The notes under the pieces: generated by a model
The model's database searches: none
Told to the model about the DNA's origin: nothing
Seen by the model: the letters and a program-made list of their open reading frames with translations, nothing else
Assembly (NCBI RefSeq): GCF_000214475.1
Contig: NZ_AFII01000001.1
Coordinates: 620,001-684,000 of the forward strand
Reading direction: 5' to 3'
DNA: 64,000 nt
Source of the DNA: Parvimonas sp. oral taxon 110 str. F0139
Lineage (GTDB): Bacteria; Bacillota; Clostridia; Tissierellales; Peptoniphilaceae
Shown: positions 38,585-49,077 of the stretch, piece by piece
Layout of the letters: each line of letters starts with the position of its first letter
Numbering within the stretch: position 1 is the stretch's first letter
Translations under genes and position numbers: made by a program

Positions 38585-39507
38585 TATTTTAAAATTTCTC
38601 CAACTTTAATAGAATTGCCACGAAGATAGTCTTTAACTAAAACTCTCTTTTTACCAGAAAATTGAATTTCTAAAAGTTTTATACTTCCGTCTATAGTTTT
38701 AACAAAAATTGCATCATCTGAAACTTTAAAAATTGTTCCAATACTTTCATTCGGATTTTCTTTAGAAATTTCCGCTCTATGAATTTTTATGTTTTCTCCC
38801 ATATATTCACAAAATGTACTTGGCCAATTATAAAAACCTCTTACTTTGTTGAAAATATTTCTTGAAGTATCGTTAAAATCAAGTTTTCCCATTTCCTTTT
38901 TAATCATTGGAGCATAGGAAAAATTATCTCCCTGTTTAACCCTATTTTCATATTTGTTTTCAAAGTCATTAATAGTTTTTACAATCAATTTTGAACCCAT
39001 TTTTGAAAGTCTTTCATAAAGAGTTTCAGCATTGTCTGACTCTAAAATTTCTGTTTCTTCAATATCTAAAACATCTCCCGTATCAAGTCCAACATCTATT
39101 GACATAATACTTACACCCGTTTTTTTTAGACCGTTTACAATAGCCCAATTTATCGGTGCAGAACCTCTAAGTTCCGGTAAAATAGAAGCATGAATATTTA
39201 AAATTTTTCCTTTCATAAAGTCGATTAACCCTTTGTCAATTATCTGTCCAAATGCCACTACAACAATAAAATCAGGATTTATTTCTTTTACGACTTCAAA
39301 AAATTCATCACTCTTTACACTATCAGGAGTTACAACTTCAAGTCCAAGCTCCAATGCTCTTTGCTTTACGGGAGTTGGTAATAATTTTTTTCTATTTCTA
39401 AGTTTATCTTTTTGAGAAACAACTAAAGAAACTTCAAAATTTTCATTCAAAGTTTCTAAAGGTGGAACTGCGAAATCCGGAGTTCCCATAAAAATTATTC
39501 TTTTCAT
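38584..39507 (-). CDS. fmt: methionyl-tRNA formyltransferase
   Basis: Fmt formylates initiator Met-tRNA using 10-formyl-tetrahydrofolate. The 307-residue protein shows IIFMGTPDFAVPPLETL, VVAFGQIIDKGLIDF, the catalytic NIHASILPELRGSAPINWAI (Asn, His), and SIMSIDVGLDTGDVL with the third catalytic residue. The C-terminal OB-like domain is present. The gene follows def by two bases. The pair formylates and then removes the formyl group. Confidence 0.97.
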   Translation of the reverse strand: MKRIIFMGTPDFAVPPLETLNENFEVSLVVSQKDKLRNRKKLLPTPVKQRALELGLEVVTPDSVKSDEFFEVVKEINPDFIVVVAFGQIIDKGLIDFMKGKILNIHASILPELRGSAPINWAIVNGLKKTGVSIMSIDVGLDTGDVLDIEETEILESDNAETLYERLSKMGSKLIVKTINDFENKYENRVKQGDNFSYAPMIKKEMGKLDFNDTSRNIFNKVRGFYNWPSTFCEYMGENIKIHRAEISKENPNESIGTIFKVSDDAIFVKTIDGSIKLLEIQFSGKKRVLVKDYLRGNSIKVGEILK

Positions 39508-39509
39508 TA

Positions 39510-40001
39510 TTATTCCTCACCATAATACAATTTTTCATACATTTCAGCTTCTTCTCCCTCCAAAGCTAAATCTGTAAATAAAATTCCATTTAAGTGATCT
39601 ATTTCGTGACAAATACAAACAGCTAAAAGCCCTGTTGCATCTATAATTTGTTCATTTCCATCAATATCTGTATATTTGAATTTTACTTTTTCAGGTCTCT
39701 TTACAAAACCTCTAACATCAGGAATTGAAAGACAGCCTTCTGGTCCAACTTGTTCTCCGGAACTTTCTAAAATTTCAGGATTTATCATCTTAAGTAATCC
39801 ATGTTCATCTCCAACATCAATTGTTACAAGTCTTTTTAAAATACCTATTTGTGGACATGCAAGTCCAACTCCGTCTGAATCATACATTGTTTCTACCATA
39901 TCTTCAAGCAGATTTTTTATTTTATCGTCAATAACTTCAACTTTCCTTGCCTTTTTTCTAAGAACAGGATCGCCATCAATTCTAATATTTCTTAATGCCA
40001 T
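39510..40001 (-). CDS. def: peptide deformylase
   Basis: The 163-residue metalloenzyme removes N-formyl groups from nascent proteins. The three signature motifs are present: GVGLACPQIG, EGCLSIPDVRG (metal-binding cysteine) and ICHEIDHLNGILF (two histidines and the catalytic glutamate). Length and order are those of a type 1 deformylase. It lies between priA and fmt. Confidence 0.97.
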   Translation of the reverse strand: MALRNIRIDGDPVLRKKARKVEVIDDKIKNLLEDMVETMYDSDGVGLACPQIGILKRLVTIDVGDEHGLLKMINPEILESSGEQVGPEGCLSIPDVRGFVKRPEKVKFKYTDIDGNEQIIDATGLLAVCICHEIDHLNGILFTDLALEGEEAEMYEKLYYGEE

Positions 40002-40010
40002 TTTTCCTCC

Positions 40011-42406
40011 TTAATCTATCGTCAAAATTAATTTTCCATTTTTTTCAGTATTAAATGAATACTTTTTATTAAAAATTAATTCTGTCAAAAATTGTCTAAA
40101 GACATCATAGTCTTCTAAAACTTTTATAGTCAAATTATATCTATACACCATATTTACCCATTTTATAGCATCAGGATTAGGTCCTAGTATAATTATATTT
40201 TTTAAATTTATTTCTTTTTAAATTTTTCAAAAATTAAATCTCTTATCTTCTTTAATTCTTCCATACAATTTTCAACACTTTTACTTCTAAATTGAAAATT
40301 CACTATATGTGCCTTTGGCGGATAGAGAAAACTTCTTCTAAAATTTATTTCCTCTTTAAAAAACTCTTCATAATTATGATCCGAAGAATTAACAATGCTG
40401 TAATGACTTGGTTTATAAGTTTGGATTATAACTTTTCCCTCTTTTTCTCCACGACCAGAACGACCTGCAACCTGTGTCAAAAGCTGAAAAGTTTTTTCAG
40501 CAGATCTGAAAGATGGAATATTCAAACTTATATCGGCAAGTACAACTCCTACCAAAGTTACATTCGGAAAGTCGAGTCCTTTTGAAATCATCTGAGTACC
40601 AATTAGAATATCAATTTCTTTATTTTTCATCTTTTGATAAACTTCTTCATAGACTCCTTTTTCCTTTGAAGTATCTGCATCTATTCTACAAACTTTAGCA
40701 TCTTTAAAAGTATTTTTAATATATTCTTCCAATGCTTCAGTTCCAAAGCCGAATTCTTTTATGGATTGTTTAAAACAATTTGGACATATTTTAGGTTTTG
40801 GCTTAGTTCTTCCGCACATATGACAAATACAAACATCTTTTCTATTATCTTTGTGATAAGTCATAGAAATATCACAATAATCGCATTTTTGAACATAACC
40901 GCAACTTCTACAAAAAACGAAAGAGCTTCTTCCACGTTTATTTAAAAATAAAATTACCTGTTCTTTTCTATCCAAAGTTTTTTGAATTGCTTCATAAAGG
41001 CTATTGCTTAAAATACTTTTATTTCCAAGTAAAAGTTCTTCACGCATATCAACAATTTCAACTTCGGGCAAGGAATTTTTAGTAGCTCTATTTTTTAACT
41101 CCAACAGCTTTATATCATCACTATTTGTTCTCTCATAAATATTTACTGACGGAGTTGCAGAGCCTAAAACGAGTTTTGCATCAGACAATCCGACTAAATA
41201 TTCTGCCACTTCATGAGTATAATATTTCGGATTTTGGTCACTAATATAGCTAGATTCATGTTCTTCATCAATTATTACAAGTCCTAAGTTTTTTATAGGA
41301 GAAAAAATTGCAGATCTTGCACCAACTACAATTTTTATATCCTTGTCTTGAATTTGTTTCCATTGATTTAATTTTTCTATCATTGTAAGTTTGGAATGAA
41401 TAATTGCAATATCATTTCCAAAACGTCCTGAAAATCTCTCTATCGTCTGTGGTGTAAGACTTATTTCGGGAACTAAAATTATACTGCTTTTTCCCTGTTC
41501 TAACATATTTTCAACAAGTTGAAGATAAATCTCAGTCTTTCCACTTCCAGTTATTCCATGAATTAAAAATTTATTATTTTTGGAACTTAAAATATTGTCC
41601 AAAACTTCTTTTTGTTCTTTATTTAACTTTAATTTTTTATATCTACTTGTTTTTTCAATAGAATTTTTATAAATTTTATTTTCAGTTAAAACAAGTGCCT
41701 CCATTGAAATCAAAGAATCTATTACAGTTTTTGTAAAGTTGTTTTCTCTTAATTCTTTAACACTTACAAAATCTTTTCCTTTTAAAAAATTCAAAAGTTC
41801 TAATTGTTTTACTGCATTTTTACGAATTTTTGAAAAATCAAAGTCTTTGTTAAGTTTAACAAATTTTTCTAAAAATTTATTTTCCGAGTTGTTATATTTG
41901 TATTTTTTTACTAAAATTTCATTTTCAATTAGATAATTTACCTTTTTATCATCATTATAAAATTCTCGAATTTCTAAAATGTTTCTTCTCTTTGATAAAA
42001 ATTCAACCTCAACAACAGAAAGCTCATTGGATTTTTCTTTGTTTAAAACAAAAAATTCTTCTATTTTACTCCAATCTCCGGGAGGTAAAACACAATTTAG
42101 ACAATAGGAAAGATTTGTAATGTATTTTTCACTCATAAACTTTGCAAGTTTAATCTGTGTTTTACTTACAATTTCCTTTTCATCTATAACCATATTAATT
42201 TCTTTGAACTTTATATCTGTTTTAACATCTTTTTCATCTAAAATATTTATAATAAGACCAACCGTTCCCTTATTTCCTTTACCAAAAGGAACAATTACTC
42301 TCTTACCTATTGAAATTTCTTCTTCAATATTTTTAGGAATTTTATAAGTAAAAATATTTTCAGCTCTTGATAGTAAAAAAGACTTAACAACAACCTCTGT
42401 TAACAT
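40011..42406 (-). CDS. priA: primosomal helicase PriA, frame interrupted near the end
   Basis: PriA restarts collapsed replication forks. Motifs: helicase Walker A LIHGITGSGKTEIYLQL, DEEH in GLVIIDEEHESSY, LGSATPSV, the eight zinc cysteines (CRSCGYVQKCDYC and CHMCGRTKPKPKICPNC), and QVAGRSGRGEKEGKV. The frame stops at 40208. One base added in the five-T run at 40215-40219 extends it through NIIILGPNPDAIKWVNMVYR to a stop at 40011, giving about 798 residues, the normal length with the C-terminal domain. It overlaps coaBC by a few bases. Confidence 0.93.
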
Positions 42407-43580
42407 ATTTTCTCCAAAATAGCATCTAAAATTTTATCTGCAATTTCTCTCTTAGTTAAAACTTCCGTTTCAACATCACTATCTTTAGTAATGATAGTAA
42501 CCTTATTAAAATCAGAGCCAAAGCCCCTATCTTTTAATGAAACGTCATTTGCAACTATCATATCCAAATTTTTATTGTTCATCTTTGAAATTGCATAATC
42601 TTTAACTGAATTTGTTTCAGCTGCAAAGCCTACAACAAATTGTGATTTTTTGTGCTCTGAAATACTTTTTAAAATATCAATATTATTTTCAATTTCAATA
42701 TTTTCAAAATTTTCAGTCTTTTTGATTTTAAAATCTTTTTTGTTTTTAACCTTAAAATCAACAGGTGCAGCAGGCATAATTAAAATATCAGCTTCGTCAA
42801 AATTTTCTTTAAGTGAATTATACATATCTTCATTAGTTTTTACATCAATGTATTCAATTCCAAATTTTCTGTAATCACTATTAACTTTTCCACAAACTAC
42901 TTTTACATCAGCTCCACGTCTTTTAGCACATAGAGCCAATTCATTCCCCATTTTTCCACTACTATAATTAGAAATATATCTAACAGGATCAATGTCTTCG
43001 ACTGTAGCACCATTTCCTATTAATACCTTTTTTCCTAGTAAATCTTTTTTTACAAAATAGCTCTCAATTTCTTCAAAAATTCTTTCTGTTGTAGGAAATT
43101 TCCCCTTTCCATAATCTCCACAAGCAAGACGACCATAATCCGGACTTAAAACGATATGTCTTTCTTTTAAAGTTTCAATATTTTTTTGAGTTACAGGATT
43201 TTCATACATATTAACATTCATAGACGGCACTAAAACCATCTTTTTTGTATGAGCAAGTACAATATTTGTAATCAAATTATCTGCAATTCCATAAGCAATT
43301 TTAGCCATAGTATTTGCAGTTAGTGGTGCAATAATAAAACAATCTGCATTTTTTGCAAGTTTTATATGCTTAACCTCACTATCCATATCTCTTTCAAAAA
43401 CATCACTATGAACTTTATTTTGACTAATTGTTTCAAAAATCAAAGGATTTATAAGTTTAGTTGCGTTTTCAGTCATAACAACATTAACTTCATATCCTGC
43501 TTTAACCAACATACTTACTAAGTCTAAAGACTTGTAAATTGCAATTCCCGAAGTTACTCCAACTAAAATATTTTTTTCAT
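42400..43580 (-). CDS. coaBC: bifunctional CoaBC (phosphopantothenoylcysteine synthase/decarboxylase), frame interrupted once
   Basis: CoaBC makes 4'-phosphopantetheine for coenzyme A. The CoaC flavin part includes FETISQNKVHSDVF, FIIAPLTANTMAKIAYGIAD and PSMNVNMYENP. The CoaB part includes IDPVRYISNYSSGKMGNELA and PAAPVDFKVK. The visible frame begins at residue 26 or so. ATG 43578-43580 leads through MKKNILVGVTSGIAIYKSL only if one base is added to the seven-T run at 43571-43577. Restored length is about 393 residues. Since CoaBC is normally essential, a sequence error is likely. Confidence 0.93.
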
Positions 43581-43581
43581 C

Positions 43582-43779
43582 TTAATCTTCCTTTTCTTTT
43601 TTAGTTACCTTTTTGGCTACTATTTCTTGAAGTGCTTGAGTAATTGGTTTTTGTGCATCTGTTTCCATTAAATTTTTAGATCCGTTTACAATTCTTCTCG
43701 CTCTTTTACTTGTCATAACAACTAAAGCATATCTACTCTTATCAATTTTTTCCAATTCTTTAAATGATGGATTTATCAT
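43582..43779 (-). CDS. rpoZ: RNA polymerase omega subunit
   Basis: The 65-residue subunit assists folding and assembly of beta-prime. It has the conserved pattern INPSFKELEKIDKSRYALVV, then TSKRARRIVNGSKNL and PITQALQEI. Gene order gmk-rpoZ-coaBC is the usual one in Firmicutes. It is closely spaced with gmk (12 bases) and coaBC (1 base). Confidence 0.94.
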   Translation of the reverse strand: MINPSFKELEKIDKSRYALVVMTSKRARRIVNGSKNLMETDAQKPITQALQEIVAKKVTKKEKED

Positions 43780-43791
43780 CTTTCATTCCTC

Positions 43792-44360
43792 CTATTTAAT
43801 CTTTAATCTTTCGGCTTCAATAATCGCCTTCATTTTATCTACACTTTCATCTATAGAATCATTCACTATGGAATAATTATATTTATTTAAAAATTCAACT
43901 TCTTTTTTTGCATTATTCATCCTTAAATTTATAGTTTCTTCATCTTCTGTTCCACGTTCTACAAGTCTTCTCTTTAATTCTTCAAAATCTGGTGGCAAAA
44001 CAAAAACTAAAACTGCATCAGGATAATTTTTCTTAACTTGTAGTGCTCCTTGAACGTCAATCTCTAAAATTACGACATCTCCATTATCAATAGAATTTAA
44101 AACAAAATCTTTTGGAGTTCCATAATAATTTCCATGAACTCTTGCATACTCTAAAAGTTTTTCATCTGCTATCATCTTTTCAAACTCATCATTTGAAACG
44201 AAAAATAATTTTTCCCATGTTCTTCATTAGGTCTTTTATTTCTACTCGTTGCAGAAATTGAATACTTAATATCTTTATTATCTCTTAATAAAATATCACA
44301 AATAGTACCTTTACCAACTCCTGACGGGCCTGAAACAACCATCAAAAATCCCTTTTTCAT
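43792..44360 (-). CDS. gmk: guanylate kinase, frame interrupted once
   Basis: Gmk phosphorylates GMP to GDP. MVVSGPSGVGKGTICDILLR (Walker A) and SISATSRNKRPNEEHGKNY begin the protein from ATG 44360 (GGAGGTAAT upstream). The second part has VHGNYYGTPKDFVLNSIDNG, VVILEIDVQGALQVKKNYPD and RLVERGTEDEE. The two lie in different frames, joined if one base is added to the run of five A (plus strand) at 44201-44205. Restored length is about 189 residues. Because the enzyme is essential, the break is probably not real. Confidence 0.93.
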
Positions 44361-44373
44361 ATTACCTCCAAAA

Positions 44374-45257
44374 CTATTCAACATTTTGAATTTGTTCTCT
44401 AAGTTTCTCTATAATAACCTTCATTTCAATAACATAAGTTGAAATTGCGTAATTATTTGATTTACTTGCTATAGTGTTGATTTCTCTGTTCATCTCTTGT
44501 AATAAGAATTCAATTTTTTTACCAACTTGGCTTTCTAAATTTAAAAACTTCTTAAAATTTTGAATATGTGAATGAAGTCTTGTAATTTCTTCGCTTATAT
44601 CAAGTTTATCAGTATAAAAAATTACTTCAAGATTTAATCTATTAACTTCACTTTCAGACAATTCTCCGGAAAATTCATTAAGTTTTAACTTTAATTTTTC
44701 AATTTGATTATTTAAAACATCTTCTTTTCTTTCTTTGATATTTTCTAAATTATTTTCAAAAGCCAAAAGATTATTCAATAAATCCTTATTCAGATTTTCT
44801 CCCTCAACAATTCTCATTGAAACAAGTTCATCAACTGCCTTTTCAATAGACTCTAAAACATTCTTTTTCAAATAATCTTCGTCTATTTCAGAAGTCTTAA
44901 CATCAACTACATTTTCATTTCTGACAATATGACCAATACTTACAGAATTATCAAGTCCAAGTTTTTCAGAAATGTTTTTATAAGCCTCAAAATAAGCAGA
45001 AGCTAAATCAAAATTAACATCTAAAACAGAATTACTTTCAGAAAACTTTTGTTTTCCTCTTATAAAAATATCAACCCGTCCTCTTGATAATTTTTTCTTA
45101 CAATTTTTTTTATATCTTCTTCACAAAAATTTAAAAAATATGGTAATTTAACTTGAATATCTAAAAATTTATGATTTACAGCTTTCATCTCAAAAGATAA
45201 ATCATAATTTTCATCAACGAACTCACTTCTACCATAACCGGTCATTGATTTTAACAT
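44374..45257 (-). CDS. YicC-family endoribonuclease, frame interrupted once
   Basis: YicC-like proteins are stress-linked RNases found beside gmk. The start MLKSMTGYGRSEF is the family signature, then FEMKAVNHKFLDIQVKLPYF. Adding one base to the six-T run at 45091-45096 joins this to LSRGRVDIFIRGKQKF and the long helical part, including EGENLNKDLLNNLLAFENNL and the C-terminal NREINTIASKSNNYAISTYV. Restored length is about 294 residues, standard. It heads the eight-gene housekeeping operon. Confidence 0.9.
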
Positions 45258-45454
45258 CTTTTTCTCCTTAAAAATTTATTTTATTTTTATATTAATAAAT
45301 TATAAATCGAGTAAAAATATTTTACAATACTTTATTACGAAAATTTAATAATTTTCTTTTGGAATATTATTTTATAAAAAATACTTTACAAAAAAACTTT
45401 AAAATCTTATAATAAAGTTGTAAATTGATAATATGTATGATAAAGGAGGACTTT

Positions 45455-45841
45455 ATGACAATACTAAAGGAAAAAATTTACTCAATATTTAGTTTTTTAA
45501 TATTTTTATTATACCTTTTGTTTTTAGAACTATCAGCTGGAGGTTATCCTTCTGATCAACCATATATGCATAGTTTAACAATATTTAAAAACATTCCATT
45601 AAGTATTTCTCTAATTTTTATATTTATATTTGTTTTATTATTGGTAACAAAAAAGACAAAATATCTTTTAACTATAAATGTTGGTATAATTTTATTTTTC
45701 ATATTTAGAATTTATAACTTTTATAGATTTTATAAAAGATTATTTGACTATGGAATAACTATGATTTTATTTTTCTTTGCGATTGTTTCAATAATTACCA
45801 TTTTTATATCAATTTCAAGAATTTTAAAAAAGTCTAATTGA
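45455..45841 (+). CDS. small membrane protein, four predicted spans, unknown function
   Basis: The 128-residue product starts at ATG 45455, preceded by AAAGGAGGACTTT. Hydrophobic stretches near residues 10-28, 45-65, 70-90 and 103-123 suggest four membrane helices. No family is recognised. It stands alone between the divergent yicC operon and the tmRNA promoter and ends 17 bases before that promoter's -35 box. Confidence 0.7.
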   Translation: MTILKEKIYSIFSFLIFLLYLLFLELSAGGYPSDQPYMHSLTIFKNIPLSISLIFIFIFVLLLVTKKTKYLLTINVGIILFFIFRIYNFYRFYKRLFDYGITMILFFFAIVSIITIFISISRILKKSN

Positions 45842-45857
45842 TTTTTCTTTTTTGAAT

Positions 45858-45886
45858 TTGACATGATATAAAAATATGGGTATACT
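45858..45886 (+). promoter_or_regulatory. sigma-A promoter of tmRNA
   Basis: TTGACA (45858-45863), 17-base spacer, TATACT (45881-45886), fifteen bases before the mature tmRNA 5' end. It is one of the best consensus matches in the window, fitting an abundant RNA. Confidence 0.85.
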
Positions 45887-45900
45887 ATACCTAGTAATAT

Positions 45901-46248
45901 GGGGATGAACTGGCTTCGACGGGGAAGTTGCAGTATCATAAGCGAATTGTTGTATCCAATCAACATAAAAAGTGGTAAATTAAATATAAACGCAGAAAAT
46001 AATAATTTTGCATTAGCTGCCTAGTCAGCTATTTGGAGTCTATTCTTTTCCCACAAAAGTCTAAACTCTATCATTAAATTCGTGGGCAACCTTTACAAAA
46101 GTTCTTAGATTTGTAATTGTATTTATAAGATACCTTTAACTGATTTTGTTAATTTATAGGTTATTGGGAAAATTAAAATTGACTGTATTCGGAGAAAGTG
46201 ATATGAATGCTTTTTCGGACGTGGGTTCGACACCCACCATCTCCACCA
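45901..46248 (+). ncRNA. ssrA: transfer-messenger RNA
   Basis: tmRNA rescues stalled ribosomes and tags their products for proteolysis with SmpB. The 5' end GGGGATGAACTGGCTTCGAC and 3' end GTGGGTTCGACACCCACC then CATCTCCACCA are diagnostic. GGGGATG (45901-45907) pairs with CATCTCC (46238-46244) as the acceptor stem, and CCA is encoded. The tag frame starts at GCA 45992 and encodes AENNNFALAA, ending at TAG 46022-46024, like clostridial tags. Length is 348 bases. Confidence 0.97.
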
Positions 46249-46254
46249 ACCTTT

Positions 46255-46305
46255 AGTTCTTGTTATATAAGTTTATAAAATGGCTTATTTTCAAGAACTT
46301 TTTTA
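46255..46305 (+). terminator. intrinsic terminator of tmRNA
   Basis: AGTTCTTG (46255-46262) pairs with CAAGAACT (46292-46299) around a long loop that holds a second weak stem, followed by TTTTTT. The remaining gap to 46568 is very AT-rich. A TATAAT box at 46526-46531 may serve the next gene, but its -35 region is weak. Confidence 0.78.
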
Positions 46306-46568
46306 TTCTGTTTTTATATAGCTTTATATAAAATACAATTTAAACCTAAAAAATATACGTAATTGTAATAATTACAGATTTTTAATAAGTTTTAATTCAT
46401 AAATATAAGAAAATAAAAGTTATCTATAATAACTTATTAGTATTTATTATTTATTAGTTTATAATTAAATAAAATTAATGCATTTTCTATACATTTAAAT
46501 AATAGATTATCATCATACTTTGTGCTATAATATTAATATAAAATAGAATTATTTTTTGGAGGAAAAAA

Positions 46569-47491
46569 ATGACATCAATAAAATTTGATATAATCAAAAA
46601 ACTTTTAAAAAAAGGAGTTTAAATATTTATTTTTGTATAAAAAATGACAAAAAAATATCTCCAATACATTATAAAGTTCAAAGTGATGCAGAGAATAGTA
46701 TTAAAGAAATAGTGTATTTAGCACTAGGTCAAATTGAAAAGTTAGATACCAAACCCTATAATCCAGTAGGTTCACTTGATAAAACAATTGAATTTACTAA
46801 TACTAAAGAATTTGAATGTGTAAAATTTTTAATAAATAGTCTAGAAACTCCCACAAGTAGTGATGATTTAGAATCAGAAAATATTAATTTTTTAATTTAT
46901 GAATTTATTCCTAAAGATGATGAAGATAATGACAATGAAAATATATATAAAGATAAAAATTTTTATTTTATAAGAAAACACATTAAATTACAAGTTTTTA
47001 AAAAGGGATTTATGGGTTACATTTTTAAAAATAATTTCAAAAAAATAGAAAATACAAATTTAGTAGGCATAGATTCTTATATTGATTTAATTATATGTGA
47101 CAATGAAATCGTAGTAGTTAATCATTCATCATTTGAGAGAATTTTCGATTTACATAAAACTTTTGAAGATGCAGCAAAAAAAGTACTAAGTAATCCTAAA
47201 TTAAAAGCTAATATAGAAAATTTTAATGAATTAGAGAATGGCATACTTAGTAATTTAAGTTATATAAAAAGAGTTTCTAAATTATTAGAAAAACCAAATT
47301 CTTTAATTTTTTAGATAAAATAGAAAAACTAAAAAGTTATTTCAGATTTCAATTTAGACATAAAGATTAATGATGATAATAAAATTGTATATAGAGATAA
47401 AACTCAACTAGGAGACTTCATTAATTTAATGCAAGATGCTTATTATAAAACTATAATAGGAGAAGAAAAAGGAACTGATGAAAGAAGGTGA
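46569..47491 (+). CDS. KwaB-like (DUF4868) anti-phage protein, frame interrupted three times
   Basis: Across three frames one protein can be read: MTSIKFDIIKKLLKK, then IYFCIKNDKKISPIHYKVQS, LALGQIEKLDTKPYNPVGSL, then VGIDSYIDLIICDNEIVVVN and HSSFERIFDLHKTFEDAAKK, and finally FNLDIKINDDNKIVYRDKTQ. The second half resembles DUF4868, the KwaB protein of the two-gene Kiwa defence system. Joins need one extra A in 46607-46613, one extra T in 47307-47312, and one A fewer in 47331-47335; the product is then about 307 residues, near KwaB length. TTTTTGGAGG precedes the ATG. It may be intact or decaying. Confidence 0.65.
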
Positions 47492-47498
47492 TTCTATT

Positions 47499-48044
47499 AT
47501 GAATTTACTTTTTAAAATATTATTATTATTTTCCTCATATATACCAGTAATAATAATGATATTTTTAAATAATTTAAAATCTTTTACTTTATATGAAATA
47601 CTTAATGTTTACAATCTAAATAGCTATTTTTGGAATTTATGTTTAATATTATCTTTTATTTCTATTATAGTATTATTTTTGTGGCTAAAAATTTTAAAAA
47701 AAGATGCAAAAAGTTCTACAAGACTTTATGAATTAGGTAGTTTGGATAATAATGATGGAGAAGTTTTAAATTACTTTGTAACTTATATAATTCCATTATT
47801 ATCTCTTAAAGTTAATGAAACTCCTTCTATAATAATGAATCTATTATTGATTCTTATAGAGGGAATATATTTCATAAAAAATAATGCTTTACATTTTAAT
47901 CCTCTATTACTGATATTTGGATATCATGTATATACTGATACTAATAATAATATAGTAATATCGAAAAAAAATTTATTTACAATAAAAAATGAAAATCTTA
48001 AAGCTGATCAATTTGGTACTAGCAATATATTTTATATTGATTAA
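47499..48044 (+). CDS. KwaA-like membrane protein, partner of KwaB
   Basis: The 181-residue protein starts at ATG 47499 (AGAAGGTGA upstream), 7 bases after the KwaB-like stop. It has four hydrophobic segments: near residues 3-22, 45-65, 90-107 (EVLNYFVTYIIPLLSL) and 112-145. A C-terminal soluble tail of about 35 residues follows. Length, topology and pairing with a DUF4868 gene fit KwaA, the membrane sensor of Kiwa. Described systems usually have kwaA first; here the order is reversed. The call rests on context more than on sequence motifs. Confidence 0.55.
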   Translation: MNLLFKILLLFSSYIPVIIMIFLNNLKSFTLYEILNVYNLNSYFWNLCLILSFISIIVLFLWLKILKKDAKSSTRLYELGSLDNNDGEVLNYFVTYIIPLLSLKVNETPSIIMNLLLILIEGIYFIKNNALHFNPLLLIFGYHVYTDTNNNIVISKKNLFTIKNENLKADQFGTSNIFYID

Positions 48045-48113
48045 AAATAACAATTAAATGCTATAAAAAACTAAGCAAATATATTTTTATTGTAAAAATA
48101 ATAATATAAATAA

Positions 48114-48452
48114 ACAGAAAAACTTTTTAAAATAATTCAATATCTACAAAAATTCAATGAAAAATATCCAGAGTTTGCGATTGCTACATATGATAAAAGT
48201 AAGAATACTGTTAATATTCAATTGATATTACAGGCTGCTTGCGATGTATCTGGATTAATTGACTATAAAAATAATGGTACTATTGCCAAGCCTATGCTCG
48301 AAGGATGGCAAAATGAAATAATTGATATTGCTTTATTAGTATCTAATAACCTTGATAAAAGTATAACAGTAAAGTTCCTTCATCCAACGGAAATTACAAA
48401 AAAAATAGTTGAAGTGAAAGCCGGAAAAGTTATTAAGGATATAATGAAATAA
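48114..48452 (+). pseudogene. truncated paralogue of the downstream lipoprotein
   Basis: An open frame from 48114 encodes QYLQKFNEKYPEFAIATYDK, AACDVSGLIDYKNNGT, TVKFLHPTEITKKIVEVKAG and ends KVIKDIMK. It parallels the C-terminal domain of the next gene (AASDVSGMIDSKNAG and VEVKAGKVLKDIMK). There is no signal peptide, coiled coil or convincing start codon, so it looks like a 5'-truncated duplicate. Confidence 0.65.
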
Positions 48453-48472
48453 TTTATTGAGGAGAATTTGTT

Positions 48473-49027
48473 ATGAAAAAAATTGTTACTATGCTATTAA
48501 TAAGTATTATGTTAGTTAGTTGTTCTGATAAAAATAATGAAGATAATAATGCAATTAAAGAATTGCAAGAACAAAAAAACTCTTTAGAAAAGAAAAACAA
48601 TGAATTACAAGATAAAAATGATTCTCTGGAAAAAGAAAATAAAGAATTAAAAGAAAAAGTAAAGAATTCAGAAAATAAAACTCTTAACAGCGAATCTATT
48701 ACAAAAATTAATAAATATTTACAAGAATTCAATAATTCTAATAAACATTTTGCTAAGGCTACATTAGATGAAAAAACTAATACCGTTAATATTGAATTAG
48801 TTGAACAAGCTGCTTCTGATGTATCAGGAATGATTGATTCTAAAAATGCTGGCAGAGCTAATGATAATATTCGTGATTTATGGGAAAGAGAAGTTACAGG
48901 AACTGCATTGACAATTTCAAAGAATATTAGTGAAGAAATTACAGTAAAAATTTTACAGCCAACAGATAAAAGTAAAACGATAGTTGAAGTAAAAGCTGGA
49001 AAAGTACTTAAGGATATAATGAAATAA
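48473..49027 (+). CDS. coiled-coil lipoprotein of unknown function
   Basis: The 184-residue protein has a lipoprotein signal MKKIVTMLLISIMLVSC (lipobox LVSC) and then a long heptad-rich coiled coil, for example ELQEQKNSLEKKNNELQDKN. A C-terminal domain of about 100 residues (KHFAKATLDEKTNTVNIELV to KDIMK) follows. A GAGGAG site precedes the ATG. The domain family is not recognised. A truncated copy lies just upstream, so the gene has been duplicated locally. Confidence 0.8.
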   Translation: MKKIVTMLLISIMLVSCSDKNNEDNNAIKELQEQKNSLEKKNNELQDKNDSLEKENKELKEKVKNSENKTLNSESITKINKYLQEFNNSNKHFAKATLDEKTNTVNIELVEQAASDVSGMIDSKNAGRANDNIRDLWEREVTGTALTISKNISEEITVKILQPTDKSKTIVEVKAGKVLKDIMK

Positions 49028-49051
49028 TATTTTAATATAATTTTAAAAATT

Positions 49052-49077
49052 AAATGGGCTTTATGCTCATTTTTTTG
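49052..49077 (+). terminator. intrinsic terminator after the lipoprotein gene
   Basis: AAATGGGC (49052-49059) pairs with GCTCATTT (49065-49072, one G-T pair) around 5 bases and is followed by T residues. Confidence 0.82.

Noticed and set aside
43582..45257. gmk and yicC as true pseudogenes
   Set aside because: Each is complete apart from one homopolymer base, the operon order is standard, and guanylate kinase is essential; sequence error is more likely.
46250..46568. A small RNA or riboswitch between tmRNA and the kwaB-like gene
   Set aside because: Beyond the tmRNA terminator the stretch is AT-rich with no stable structure or conserved motif that I can identify.
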